From the NCBI GenBank assembly GCA_900539715.1, contig UQDA01000036.1:1-20113 (forward strand): a DNA stretch of 20,113 bases, written 5' to 3'. This DNA is from an uncultured Lachnospiraceae bacterium (GTDB taxonomy: Bacteria > Bacillota > Clostridia > Lachnospirales > Lachnospiraceae). Below, piece by piece: positions 6,816 to 14,684 of the stretch (position 1 is its first letter; each line of letters starts with the position of its first letter). The notes beneath the pieces are model-generated. The model was given only the letters and a program-made list of their open reading frames with translations. It was not told the origin of the DNA and ran no database searches. The position numbers and the translations under genes are program-made.

Positions 6816-7415
6816 TTATTCTTCCTGTCGGCTCTCCCATTCCGGCTCCACCGTTTCCTGCATGCCTGCAATTCCCTGCTCTGCCAGCACCTTTTTTGCC
6901 AGCCCCATAAAAATCCCGTGCAGGTCCTCCGCAAACTCATCCGGTCCGATATCGTTCCCCTCCCGCAGCCAGTATATCAGCTCCTCTAAAAGCATCGCGC
7001 TGAAAAGTCCTATATAAAAATCCTTCTTCTCGTTCTCTTCCTCCACCATATTGTTGGAAATGAACACGAGCACAGGCTTTAACATTCCGCAGAAATACTC
7101 CCTGAATGAATTCTGCCCTTCCACATCGAGGGCATTCTGATAAAAACGGCGCTCCGCATCAAAGTGCCGACACAGCGCCACCAGCATATCCCATGGGCTG
7201 CGGCAGGAATCCCAATCCATACGCCCGATAAAATCCACATAAAAAATCCAGTTTACCAAATCGTATTTGTCCCGGAAATGATAATAAAAACTCTTCCGGT
7301 TCATGCCGCAGTCTTCGCAGATATCTCCCACACTTATCTTGGAAAAAGGATTTTTGCTCATCAGCTTTTTCATGGAAGCTGCCAGAGCGTTTTTCGTAAT
7401 ATTGGAATCCGCCAT
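6816..7415 (-). CDS. TetR/AcrR family transcriptional regulator (DhaS-like C-terminus)
   Basis: A 199-residue DNA-binding regulator. The N-terminal helix-turn-helix (about 8-55) has FSKISVGDICEDCGMNRKSFYYHFRDKYDLV-type sequence, the classic TetR recognition region. The remaining about 140 residues resemble the C-terminal domain found in DhaS-like TetR members, which bind unknown ligands. The start ATG at 7415 has only a modest AGAGG upstream at long spacing. It is the last gene of the run starting at the CdaR-like gene, 40 nt after the DegV stop. Autoregulation or control of the operon is plausible but not shown by the sequence. Confidence 0.88.
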   Translation of the reverse strand: MADSNITKNALAASMKKLMSKNPFSKISVGDICEDCGMNRKSFYYHFRDKYDLVNWIFYVDFIGRMDWDSCRSPWDMLVALCRHFDAERRFYQNALDVEGQNSFREYFCGMLKPVLVFISNNMVEEENEKKDFYIGLFSAMLLEELIYWLREGNDIGPDEFAEDLHGIFMGLAKKVLAEQGIAGMQETVEPEWESRQEE

Positions 7416-7455
7416 AATCTTTTATACCTCTGACTATTCCATGCAGCCTGCCTTC

Positions 7456-8352
7456 TTATATCCGGCAGCGTTTCAGCAACGCGATACCTGTCGGATACGG
7501 TCCCGTGTGTACACCGATCGTTGCACCCACGTGGAACAGCTCATAACGCCTTATCTGATCTTCTTTATCCTTAAATGCAGCCTTTACCTGTTCTTCAAAC
7601 TTTTTAAATTCTTCCTGATCAAGCCCCGACGCCAAAGCAAAACGATATTCCGACAGATCGATATGGTCAGCCTCGATATAGGCTTTTGCCTTCTCAATGA
7701 CCGCCTGCAGGGATTTCTTTCTTCCCCTGCTCACCCCCGCCGAAACGAGTTCACGGTTCACATACTCTATCAAAGGCTTTATCTTCAATACATTGCCTAT
7801 CGTTGCCGCCGCCCTGCCTATCCTGCCGCCATGCTGAAGATAGTCAAGATCGTTCGTTGTAAAAAAGATGCGCCCTGTAGAACGTATCTCCTCCAGGAGC
7901 TTTACGGCTTCCTTCAGCTCCAGCTCTGCGCCCCGGAGCCGGCATGCCTCCTCCACAAGCATCCCCTGCAAAAGCGTCACGAGCTCCGAATCCAGAATCT
8001 CAATCTGTGCCTCCGGATAATCTTCCAGAATCTGATTTTTCGCATTCATGGCAGACTGGATGGAACCGGAAAACGCGCTGTTCAGACAGATACATAAGAT
8101 CGGAACATTATCTTTTACATATTTTTCAAAAACATCTGCGTAATCCTGCACCGATGGCATTGAGGTCTTCGGGAATTCCCCTTCCCTGTCTGCCATCTGC
8201 TGATAAAAATCTTCTACGCTGACATCTACGCCCTCTCTCATATAATTTGCTTCTTCAAAAGAAACATAAAACGGAACAACGTCCACACCCAGCTCCTGAA
8301 TCCGCTCCTTTGGCAGGTCGCATGAACTGTCACTGATAACCTGAAATCTCAT
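7456..8352 (-). CDS. DegV family fatty-acid-binding protein
   Basis: A 298-residue cytoplasmic DegV protein. Characterised relatives bind a fatty acid and hand it to the FakA fatty-acid kinase; no fakA is visible here. Typical features are the start MRFQVISDSSCDLP, TSMPS near residue 65, SGSIQSA near residue 96, and HGGRIGRAAA near residue 180. The length is normal. AGGAGAG just upstream supports the ATG at 8352. It lies 18 nt behind the SUFU-fusion gene and 40 nt ahead of the TetR gene. The ligand is unknown. Confidence 0.93.
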   Translation of the reverse strand: MRFQVISDSSCDLPKERIQELGVDVVPFYVSFEEANYMREGVDVSVEDFYQQMADREGEFPKTSMPSVQDYADVFEKYVKDNVPILCICLNSAFSGSIQSAMNAKNQILEDYPEAQIEILDSELVTLLQGMLVEEACRLRGAELELKEAVKLLEEIRSTGRIFFTTNDLDYLQHGGRIGRAAATIGNVLKIKPLIEYVNRELVSAGVSRGRKKSLQAVIEKAKAYIEADHIDLSEYRFALASGLDQEEFKKFEEQVKAAFKDKEDQIRRYELFHVGATIGVHTGPYPTGIALLKRCRI

Positions 8353-8370
8353 AAACTCTCCTGTTCTTGT

Positions 8371-9288
8371 CTATCTCTTATAATCGGTCAAACCATCCTT
8401 CAGCTGCTCCCCAAACTCTGCCGGAGTCAGCTCACGGTTCTTCATCTTCTCCATCTCATCTGCTTTTACACCGACAAGCTGGATCAGCTGCACCTTTCCG
8501 AACGGGGATGCAATCGTCCCGAGTTCATCTTCTTTCGTGATAAATCCCATCAGCCCGGACTTTCCTGCCGCATCAAAGCCTTTCTGCTGACCCATTGCCA
8601 GAAACTGCCCCGGCAAAAACTGATGCCCGTTGTTGACCGTAATCCCTGCCATCATCTGCAAAAGGCTGCACATGTGACGTACCTCAAGCGCCGGATTTAC
8701 CAGCCCTTCTTTTTTGAGCTTCACTGTCAGCTCGAAACCATATCCGCTTCTCTCCGGATTGCCGTTCTGCTTCTCATACAATTCGGACAGTCCGTATGTC
8801 ACAAAATGAAAATATTCGCCGCCGTTATAAATGCTCACGCCGTCCAAAGGTCCTGCCTCCCCCGGCTTAAAGCTCGCATAGCATCCAAAATGCGCAGGAT
8901 TCTTCTGATTCGGATACTTCGCTTCAAAACATCCGGAAATCGCATCCCAGCCGGGTGCTTCCGTATAGAGTACTTCCTCCGCCTCATTCTGAATCATGTG
9001 TCCCGGATGGATATGTCCCGCCAGATTTTCTGCTATCTTAACAGCAACCTGTCTGCTGAACTCATCCCCTGCACTTATCTGCTCTACGCTTCCTTTCTGC
9101 GGAACAGCGATGTCTGCGACTGTCAGCGGAAAGCTCCTGCGCCCCACGCAATCCGTATAAAATAATCTTTCACCTTTATGGATAGTGCCGCAGGTCAGAT
9201 AACAGCCAGCCACGAGGCTGCCGTCCTTTAACAAAAATACATTCTCTATGATCGCCTGCGCGAATCCGTCATTTTCCTGATACTGCAT
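8371..9288 (-). CDS. Suppressor-of-fused (SUFU) domain protein with an EF-Tu domain 2-like N-terminus
   Basis: A 305-residue soluble protein of two parts. Residues about 6-101 resemble the beta-barrel domain 2 of translation GTPases: an F.Q.I..V shape, G-hydrophobic-V.G.YLTCGTI.KGE, SVEQISAGDE, and HIHPGHMI. There is no G domain. Residues about 112-285 match the bacterial SUFU domain (GWDAI, KNPAHFGCYASFKPGEAGPLDGVSIY split over 119-145, YFHFVTYGLSELYE, GYGFELTVKL). Bacterial SUFU proteins have no settled function; some are linked to toxin immunity. GGAG about 8 nt before the ATG supports the start at 9288. It is 16 nt behind the CdaR-like gene and 18 nt ahead of degV, so probably co-transcribed. 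The SUFU call is firm; the barrel is a pattern-based inference. Confidence 0.85.
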   Translation of the reverse strand: MQYQENDGFAQAIIENVFLLKDGSLVAGCYLTCGTIHKGERLFYTDCVGRRSFPLTVADIAVPQKGSVEQISAGDEFSRQVAVKIAENLAGHIHPGHMIQNEAEEVLYTEAPGWDAISGCFEAKYPNQKNPAHFGCYASFKPGEAGPLDGVSIYNGGEYFHFVTYGLSELYEKQNGNPERSGYGFELTVKLKKEGLVNPALEVRHMCSLLQMMAGITVNNGHQFLPGQFLAMGQQKGFDAAGKSGLMGFITKEDELGTIASPFGKVQLIQLVGVKADEMEKMKNRELTPAEFGEQLKDGLTDYKR

Positions 9289-9304
9289 CGGAACAATCTC
9301 CTTT

Positions 9305-10393
9305 TTAATAGTCCAGTGTATCCAGATATTTCATATAATTCACAACCATCATCGCAATTTTGAAGGTCATCGCATCCTCAAAAGTACGGATATCCAGACC
9401 GGTAGCTTTCTGCAGCTTCTCTATCCTGTAGACAAGCGTATTGCGGTGGATGAAGAGCTGACGGCTCGTTTCCGATACATTAAGGTTATTTTCAAAAAAC
9501 TTGTTTATCGTTGTCAATGTCTCGTCATCAATGTCGTAAACCTGATTCCCGCCAAATATCTCTTCAATAAATATCCTGCACAGATTTACCGGAAGCTGAT
9601 AGATAAGACGGCCGATCCCCAGCGTAGAATATGCTATCACATTTTTCTCCGCATAGAAAATACGTCCCACATCCATCGCCATCATCGCTTCCTTATAGGA
9701 CTTGGATACCTCACGCAGCTCACGTACAACGGTTCCGTAAGAAACACGCACCTTCATCATCGCTTCGCTGTTCATCATATCGACTATCATGTTGGCGGTC
9801 TGCTCGAGCGCCTCCGGGGACTCATCCTTTTCCACAGCCTTTATCAGAATGATATTTTTCTCATCCACCGCCGTGATATAGTCGCCGTTCTGGCTGCTGA
9901 ACAGGCTCTTTAACATCTCTGTCGCGCCGTTGTCCTTTTCCACGCGCGTCTCCACAAGGTAAACGATGCGGGGAGCTTCTACCTCTACATGAAGCTTCTG
10001 AGCCCGATTATAAATATCGACAAGAAGCAGGTTATCCAGGATAAGGTTCTGGAAAAAATTGTTCCTGTCAAAGCGCTCTTTATATGCGATAATAAGATTC
10101 TGAATCTGGCTGACCGCTATCTTCGCCACCATATAAGCGTCATCGTTCGCGCTCTTTGCTGCAAGCACATAGGCTATCTCACTGTCGTCCATAACTTTCA
10201 GAAAATGATAACCGCCTACTACCTGACTGTCCGCAGGCGAAACTGCAAATCCAGTGATTATCTCGCGTGATATCTCTATCTCGTCCGTTGTGGAGGCTAC
10301 TTTCATGCCATCTAAGTCGAATACATAAATTTCTACCTTTGTGATAGCTCTCAATTCTTCAATACTCGTCTGAATGATCTGGTTTGAAATCAT
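9305..10393 (-). CDS. CdaR/PucR-type transcriptional regulator
   Basis: A 362-residue regulator of the CdaR (sugar diacid) family. The N-terminal sensing domain (about 1-130, MISNQIIQTSIEELRAITKVEIYVFD, VVGGYHFLKV) is followed by a GGDEF-like central domain and a C-terminal PucR-type helix-turn-helix (about 300-355: NLNVSETSRQLFIHRNTLVYRIEKL). Known relatives sense glucarate, glycerate or related acids and activate neighbouring genes; no such pathway is present here. GAGGGA lies 7 nt before the ATG. A good promoter and a direct repeat lie in the 203-nt gap to the divergent PHP gene. It is the first gene of a probable four-gene transcript. Confidence 0.93.
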   Translation of the reverse strand: MISNQIIQTSIEELRAITKVEIYVFDLDGMKVASTTDEIEISREIITGFAVSPADSQVVGGYHFLKVMDDSEIAYVLAAKSANDDAYMVAKIAVSQIQNLIIAYKERFDRNNFFQNLILDNLLLVDIYNRAQKLHVEVEAPRIVYLVETRVEKDNGATEMLKSLFSSQNGDYITAVDEKNIILIKAVEKDESPEALEQTANMIVDMMNSEAMMKVRVSYGTVVRELREVSKSYKEAMMAMDVGRIFYAEKNVIAYSTLGIGRLIYQLPVNLCRIFIEEIFGGNQVYDIDDETLTTINKFFENNLNVSETSRQLFIHRNTLVYRIEKLQKATGLDIRTFEDAMTFKIAMMVVNYMKYLDTLDY

Positions 10394-10446
10394 ATCTGTC
10401 CCTCTCGTTCATGCACATTCGTCAAAATCAACAAAACCATAAATCT

Positions 10447-10475
10447 ATAATAAAGCATGCCTATCCATTATGCAA
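10447..10475 (-). promoter_or_regulatory. Probable promoter of the CdaR-like gene
   Basis: On the - strand, TTGCAT (10475-10470), a 17-nt spacer, and TATTAT (10452-10447), about 55 nt before the ATG. Confidence 0.6.
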
Positions 10476-10491
10476 GTTCTTTTTCAGTGTC

Positions 10492-10520
10492 TTGCCCTTT
10501 GCTGCGCTTCTTATTATAAT
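10492..10520 (+). promoter_or_regulatory. Probable promoter of the PHP phosphatase gene
   Basis: TTGCCC (10492-10497), a 17-nt spacer, and perfect TATAAT (10515-10520), about 77 nt before the GTG start. Confidence 0.6.
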
Positions 10521-10596
10521 AAAGCATGGACGTGCCTCAGAAAGATTCCCGGACAAAATCCGGTCACCTCAAGCGCGCTCCTGAAAGGATAACAGT

Positions 10597-11424
10597 GTGA
10601 AAAAAGTAAATTACCATACACATACAAAGCTCTGCATGCATGCGACCGGTACAGAAAAGGATTATGTACAGGCGGCTCTGGATGCCGGTCTCGATATCCT
10701 CGGTTTTTCCGACCACGCGCCCTTTCCCGACAACCGATTTGATTCCCGCATGCGTTATGACCAGCTGGATGAGCATCTTTCCCATATCTGCAGTCTCCGG
10801 GACGCCCTTCAAAAAGGGGAGCCTGCCGGCGCCGCCTCCGGCCTTACCGGCATCCGACCTCTTCGCATCCTTGCCGGATTGGAAATTGAATACTGCATGG
10901 ACATGAGCAGCTACTATCCGCTTCTCTTATCCGAAAAAAAGCTGGACTATCTTCTGCTTGGACATCACTATTATATGGAAGATGACGGTTCTTATGTCCA
11001 TGTTTTTTCCATTCCGAAAAAGTACGGGACTCCCGCATACTTAAAATATGCATACGAAGTCCGCTCTGCCCTTGAAACCGGTTTTTTCCCAATTCTGGCA
11101 CATCCGGACGTCATTTTTACCAACAATTTTGTCTGGGACAAAAACTGCAGCGAGGCCTGCGATCTCATCGTAGATGCAGCAGCGCGTACCGGAACCGTTC
11201 TGGAACTCAATGCTAACGGCATCCGAAAAGGCATTCGACTGCTCGGCGGTATAAAACGCTTTCCTTATCCACATCCCGAATTCTGGAAACGGGTATCTGC
11301 CGCAAAGCTTCCAGTCGTCATCGGTTCTGACTGCCACAGTCCTTCCTATATGTGGGACAAATGCGTATCGGAAGCCTTCCGTCTCGCCAAAGAATGGAAA
11401 CTGGAGCTTGTCGACAGCTTTTAA
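10597..11424 (+). CDS. PHP domain histidinol-phosphatase (HisJ/HisK type)
   Basis: A 275-residue cytoplasmic metal-dependent phosphatase. HisJ-type members hydrolyse histidinol phosphate in histidine synthesis. PHP metal-binding motifs appear in order: YHTHT (H7, H9) with a following MH at residue 15, FSDHAP, AGLEIEY, LLGHHYY, LAHPDV and GSDCHSP. GTG at 10597 is the start, with AAAGGA about 7 nt upstream; this puts the first metal motif at the usual position near the N-terminus. It is divergent from the CdaR-like gene and not within a his operon, so a different phosphate ester substrate is possible. It ends at a shared terminator. Confidence 0.9.
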   Translation: MKKVNYHTHTKLCMHATGTEKDYVQAALDAGLDILGFSDHAPFPDNRFDSRMRYDQLDEHLSHICSLRDALQKGEPAGAASGLTGIRPLRILAGLEIEYCMDMSSYYPLLLSEKKLDYLLLGHHYYMEDDGSYVHVFSIPKKYGTPAYLKYAYEVRSALETGFFPILAHPDVIFTNNFVWDKNCSEACDLIVDAAARTGTVLELNANGIRKGIRLLGGIKRFPYPHPEFWKRVSAAKLPVVIGSDCHSPSYMWDKCVSEAFRLAKEWKLELVDSF

Positions 11425-11456
11425 AAAGCATACATCTTCCGCGCAAGTACGTATAA

Positions 11457-11486
11457 AAGAAGCCGCTGCATATGCAGCGGCTTCTT
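11457..11486. terminator. Bidirectional terminator between PHP and ugpC genes
   Basis: A perfect 30-nt palindrome with arms AAGAAGCCGCTGCAT and ATGCAGCGGCTTCTT, placed between the two converging stop codons. Confidence 0.85.
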
Positions 11487-11497
11487 GTTCATTCTTA

Positions 11498-12607
11498 TTA
11501 GTTTGTGATAACCTGCTCGGTCTCTTTGTCAAATACGTGAATCTTCTCAACGTCGAATGCAAATCTAACGGTATCGCCAGGTCTTGCGTTGGAACGAGGG
11601 TCAACTCTTGCAGTCATCGGGAACTCGCCCAGGTCGAAGTACAGGAATACTTCTGCACCAAGCAGCTCGTAAACCTTGATAGTAGAGGAGAATACGCACT
11701 TAGCTGTCTCGATGAACATCTCAGAATCGTAAACATCCTCAGGACGGATACCCATGATAACAGTCTTGCCGTTGTAGCCGCCGTCGATCAGCTTCTTAGC
11801 CTTAGCGGGAGGCAGCGGGATGGACTGACCTGCAACTTCCAGAGTAACGTCGCTGCCGTTTGCTCTTACAACAGCATCCAGGAAGTTCATCTGAGGGGAA
11901 CCCATGAAGCCTGCTACGAACAGGTTCTGGGGCTTCTCATACAGGTTCTGAGGTGTATCAACCTGCTGAACAACGCCGTCTTTCATAACAACGATTCTGG
12001 TACCCAGTGTCATAGCCTCGGTCTGGTCATGTGTAACGTAGATGATGGTGGTGCCCAGTCTCTGATGCAGCTTAGCGATCTCGATACGCATCTGTACACG
12101 CAGCTTAGCATCCAGGTTGGACAGAGGCTCATCCATCAGGAATACCTTAGGATTACGCACGATAGCACGTCCCATAGCAACACGCTGTCTCTGACCACCG
12201 GACAGAGCCTTCGGCTTACGATCCAGCAGCTGTGTCAGATCCAGGATCTTTGCTGCTTCTTTAACCATCTTATCGATTTCATCCTTCGGAACCTTTCTTA
12301 ACTTAAGTCCGAAAGCCATGTTATCATAAACTGTCATATGAGGGTACAGAGCGTAGTTCTGGAATACCATCGCGATATCTCTGTCCTTGGGCTCTACATC
12401 GTTTACCACTCTGTCGCCAATCTTTAATTCGCCGGAGGAAATATCTTCCAGACCTGCGATCATACGAAGGGTTGTGGACTTACCACATCCTGAAGGACCT
12501 ACGAAAATGATAAACTCTTTATCTGCGATCTCCAGGTTGAAGTTCTTAACAGCTTCAAAACCATTGGGGTACACTTTGCAGATGTTCTTTAAGGATAAAC
12601 TTGCCAT
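11498..12607 (-). CDS. ugpC: ABC transporter ATP-binding protein UgpC/MsmK (CUT1 sugar uptake ATPase)
   Basis: A 369-residue cytoplasmic ATPase that powers carbohydrate ABC importers at the inner face of the membrane. Walker A GPSGCGKST is at 37-45, the Q-loop at Q83, the signature LSGGQ at 135-139, Walker B VFLMDEP at 155-161 and the H-loop in YVTHDQTEAM. A C-terminal regulatory OB-like domain (about 240-369) carries GIRPEDV. The start is ATG at 12607, preceded by GGGAGG; an upstream in-frame ATG at 12706 would add 33 residues unlike the family and has no good site. No permease or binding-protein gene is nearby. In Firmicutes such orphan MsmK-type ATPases serve several CUT1 importers, and I infer the same here. 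Confidence 0.95.
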   Translation of the reverse strand: MASLSLKNICKVYPNGFEAVKNFNLEIADKEFIIFVGPSGCGKSTTLRMIAGLEDISSGELKIGDRVVNDVEPKDRDIAMVFQNYALYPHMTVYDNMAFGLKLRKVPKDEIDKMVKEAAKILDLTQLLDRKPKALSGGQRQRVAMGRAIVRNPKVFLMDEPLSNLDAKLRVQMRIEIAKLHQRLGTTIIYVTHDQTEAMTLGTRIVVMKDGVVQQVDTPQNLYEKPQNLFVAGFMGSPQMNFLDAVVRANGSDVTLEVAGQSIPLPPAKAKKLIDGGYNGKTVIMGIRPEDVYDSEMFIETAKCVFSSTIKVYELLGAEVFLYFDLGEFPMTARVDPRSNARPGDTVRFAFDVEKIHVFDKETEQVITN

Positions 12608-12661
12608 TGTTTTGCCTCCCTGAAAATTTAATCTCGAGTGTTCTCGATTGAATCTAGGTCT

Positions 12662-12667
12662 AGTATA
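12662..12667 (-). promoter_or_regulatory. Probable -10 box of ugpC
   Basis: TATACT on the - strand (12667-12662), about 55 nt before the start. No clear -35 at 17 nt. A short direct repeat, TCTCGA twice with a 4-nt gap, lies between it and the gene (about 12632-12647). The rest of the 242-nt gap to 12850 is AT-rich, and I see nothing else coding in it. Confidence 0.45.
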
Positions 12668-12828
12668 CCGAAAGCGCCTGATTTTGGCTATACCAGTATT
12701 CAACAAAGTTTTTTTTGAAGAATGTATAAAATGCTAAAAATGAAATTTCCATAAAATCGCATCGTACATTTTAAACAATTTCACGCTTTCTGCTCTATGC
12801 ATTTTGACCACATCAATTTTTCTTGCAA

Positions 12829-12846
12829 ACTGCGGCCAGGCGCAGT
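12829..12846 (-). terminator. Weak terminator-like hairpin after the YesL-like gene
   Basis: Arms ACTGCG (12829-12834) and CGCAGT (12841-12846), followed on the - strand by an A/T-rich stretch without a clean T-run. It begins four bases after the stop codon. Confidence 0.4.
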
Positions 12847-12849
12847 ATT

Positions 12850-13647
12850 TTAAGCCTCTTCCGGGCTCTCCTGCCCCTCTTCGTCAGGGGCATTTTCCGC
12901 TTCAGCAGACGCTTCCGCTTCCTTCGCCGCTCTCTCTGCCGCCTGCTCCGCCTCCAGAGCCGCCTGCTTTGCCTGCTGCTCCTCTACGATAAAGGACAGC
13001 GGCGCCAGTTCTTCGCCGTTTCCAAGGTCTTCCTCTTCCGGCTCAAACTTCTTAAATACCCTTACAAACATCATGCTGGACAAATATGCCACCACCGGCA
13101 TTCCCAGCAGGAACAAAAACGGCAGCACCTGAATTGACAGGAGCAAAAGTCCCAGCGGAAGCAGATGGATGACCACTATCACAATGCTCTTGGGAAGGCT
13201 CATGATGCTGATAAGGAAGGCGTTTTTCACAGTCTGCCTTATCGTATTTTCAAATCTGGATAATACAGGGAAAATATACAGCCCCGTCAGCACAAAGAAA
13301 ATCGTTACAACGCCCAGGACGATCTTCATTATCTTTGCCGCATTGCCGTCCATCATCAGCGTAACGACCTCCCAGTCCAGAACGAGCACGATGATAAGTG
13401 CCAGCATCACTACCCATATGATAGTCGCCTGTTTAAAATTCTCCTTGAAGGATTTGAAATAACTCTTCACGATATACGGATCATCTCCCCGTGCCATCTT
13501 GATCGTCACATAGTACAGAGCCGTCACCGCGGGTCCGATCGTAATGATGGGAATAGAACATATGAGTGTCAGCAGGTTTAAGATCATCAGGTTGGCAACC
13601 TTTGTCAGAAATACCATGACCGGGCTGTCCAGATTAAAAAGTTTCAT
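12850..13647 (-). CDS. YesL family (DUF624) membrane protein with an acidic tail
   Basis: A 265-residue membrane protein with about five helices over residues 15-200, beginning with the family's MKLFNLDSPVMVFLTKVANLMILNLL-like start. YesL/DUF624 genes often sit beside sugar ABC transporters, but their role is not established. Unusually, the last about 60 residues are a soluble Glu/Ala-rich tail (EEQQAKQAALEAEQAAERAA), probably helical or coiled-coil. AGGAAGGGA about 8 nt upstream supports the ATG at 13647. It lies 47 nt after ldhA and appears to be the last gene of the hydrolase operon. Confidence 0.85.
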   Translation of the reverse strand: MKLFNLDSPVMVFLTKVANLMILNLLTLICSIPIITIGPAVTALYYVTIKMARGDDPYIVKSYFKSFKENFKQATIIWVVMLALIIVLVLDWEVVTLMMDGNAAKIMKIVLGVVTIFFVLTGLYIFPVLSRFENTIRQTVKNAFLISIMSLPKSIVIVVIHLLPLGLLLLSIQVLPFLFLLGMPVVAYLSSMMFVRVFKKFEPEEEDLGNGEELAPLSFIVEEQQAKQAALEAEQAAERAAKEAEASAEAENAPDEEGQESPEEA

Positions 13648-13694
13648 TGGTATATCCCTTCCTTGTCTTTAAAATTAACGGAGCGGTGTCCGCC

Positions 13695-14672
13695 TTATTC
13701 ACACAGATTTTTTAACGGAAGACCTTTTTCCACCGCATAGGCATTTTCCAGCGTTTCGGAAGCGATTGCCTGCATCGCCTCCACCGTGAAAAATCCCATA
13801 TGGGACGTCACAAGCACATTCGGAAATGTCATAAGACGCGCCAGATTTTCATCCTGCATCACATCCTCTGACTTATCCTCGAAAAACAGTCCTTCCTCCT
13901 CTTCATATACATCCAGTCCCACGCCGCCGAACTTATTTTTCTTAAGCCCGTCGATGAGCGCCTCTGTATCCACCAGAGCGCCTCTGGACGTATTTACCAA
14001 AAATACGCCGTCCTTCATGCGGGCGATAGCATCGCTATTGATGATATGCTTCGTGTCTTCCGTCAACGGACAATGCAGCGAAATAAAATCAGACTTTTCA
14101 AGAAGCTCGGAAAGCTCCACATATTTTACGTCCAGCTCCGGATTCGGATACGGATCGTATGCAAGCACCTGCATGTCGAAACCGTGGAAAATCCGGATCA
14201 TTGCCTGCCCGATTTTTCCCGTGCCGATTACGCCTGCCACCTTATGGTTTAAATCCGTCCCCATCAGTCCGCTGATCGTCATATTGAAATCGCGCGTCCG
14301 GTTGTACGCCTTGTGCGTGCGGCGGTTCACCGTCATCAGCATTGCCAGCGCATATTCCGCCACCGCCTCAGGACTGTAGCTGGGCACACGCAGCACCGGA
14401 AGCCGCCCCTTTGCAGCACCGATATCCACATTGTTAAAGCCCGCGCTGCGTAAAAGGAGCGCCTTTATCCCCATCCCGCAAAGCTCATCTATCATCGCCT
14501 TATTCACATAGTCATTCACAAAAATGCACACAGCATCGTGTCCCTTTGCCAGAAAGACCGTCTCTTCTGTAAACGGCAGTTCGATAAAATGAATATCGAA
14601 GCCATAGTCCTTCCCCATAGGTTCAAACCATATCCTATCATACGGTTTTGTTGAAAAAAAAGCAATTCTCAT
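13695..14672 (-). CDS. ldhA: D-lactate dehydrogenase (2-hydroxyacid dehydrogenase family)
   Basis: A 325-residue NAD-dependent cytoplasmic enzyme reducing pyruvate to D-lactate, a fermentation end step. It closely follows the E. coli LdhA pattern: AVCIFVNDYV, RSAGFNNVD, PEAVAEYALAM, NAD-binding GVIGTGKIGQA, SLHCPLTEDTKH, NTSRGALVD and LFFEDKS. The catalytic triad is R230, E259 and H291, equivalent in spacing to R235, E264 and H296 of E. coli LdhA. Length is normal. It is 12 nt after the small secreted protein gene and 47 nt ahead of the YesL-like gene. Another 2-hydroxyacid substrate is possible, but the LdhA-specific motifs make D-lactate most likely. Confidence 0.92.
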   Translation of the reverse strand: MRIAFFSTKPYDRIWFEPMGKDYGFDIHFIELPFTEETVFLAKGHDAVCIFVNDYVNKAMIDELCGMGIKALLLRSAGFNNVDIGAAKGRLPVLRVPSYSPEAVAEYALAMLMTVNRRTHKAYNRTRDFNMTISGLMGTDLNHKVAGVIGTGKIGQAMIRIFHGFDMQVLAYDPYPNPELDVKYVELSELLEKSDFISLHCPLTEDTKHIINSDAIARMKDGVFLVNTSRGALVDTEALIDGLKKNKFGGVGLDVYEEEEGLFFEDKSEDVMQDENLARLMTFPNVLVTSHMGFFTVEAMQAIASETLENAYAVEKGLPLKNLCE

Positions 14673-14684
14673 CTGTCGCCTCCT

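Larger units (their letters stand above)
10446..10528. repeat. Paired 14-nt direct repeat over divergent promoters
   Basis: TATAATAAAGCATG occurs at 10446-10459 and again at 10515-10528, 69 nt apart. The left copy overlaps the - strand -10 box of the CdaR-like gene; the right copy contains the + strand -10 box of the PHP gene. It may be a binding site for a shared regulator, or a duplicated promoter fragment. Confidence 0.8.

Noticed and set aside
7303..8097. 264-codon open frame on the + strand
   Set aside because: Antisense to degV and the TetR gene, no ribosome site, and no recognisable motif.
11408..12301. 297-codon open frame on the + strand
   Set aside because: Antisense to ugpC, which has full ABC ATPase motifs; the frame stays open because of ugpC codon choice.
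12608..12706. 33-residue N-terminal extension of ugpC from an upstream ATG
   Set aside because: The extension is unlike the family, covers the -10 box and has no ribosome site; the ATG at 12607 has GGGAGG.
13786..14379. 197-codon Ser-rich open frame on the + strand
   Set aside because: Antisense to ldhA, whose catalytic triad and NAD site are intact.
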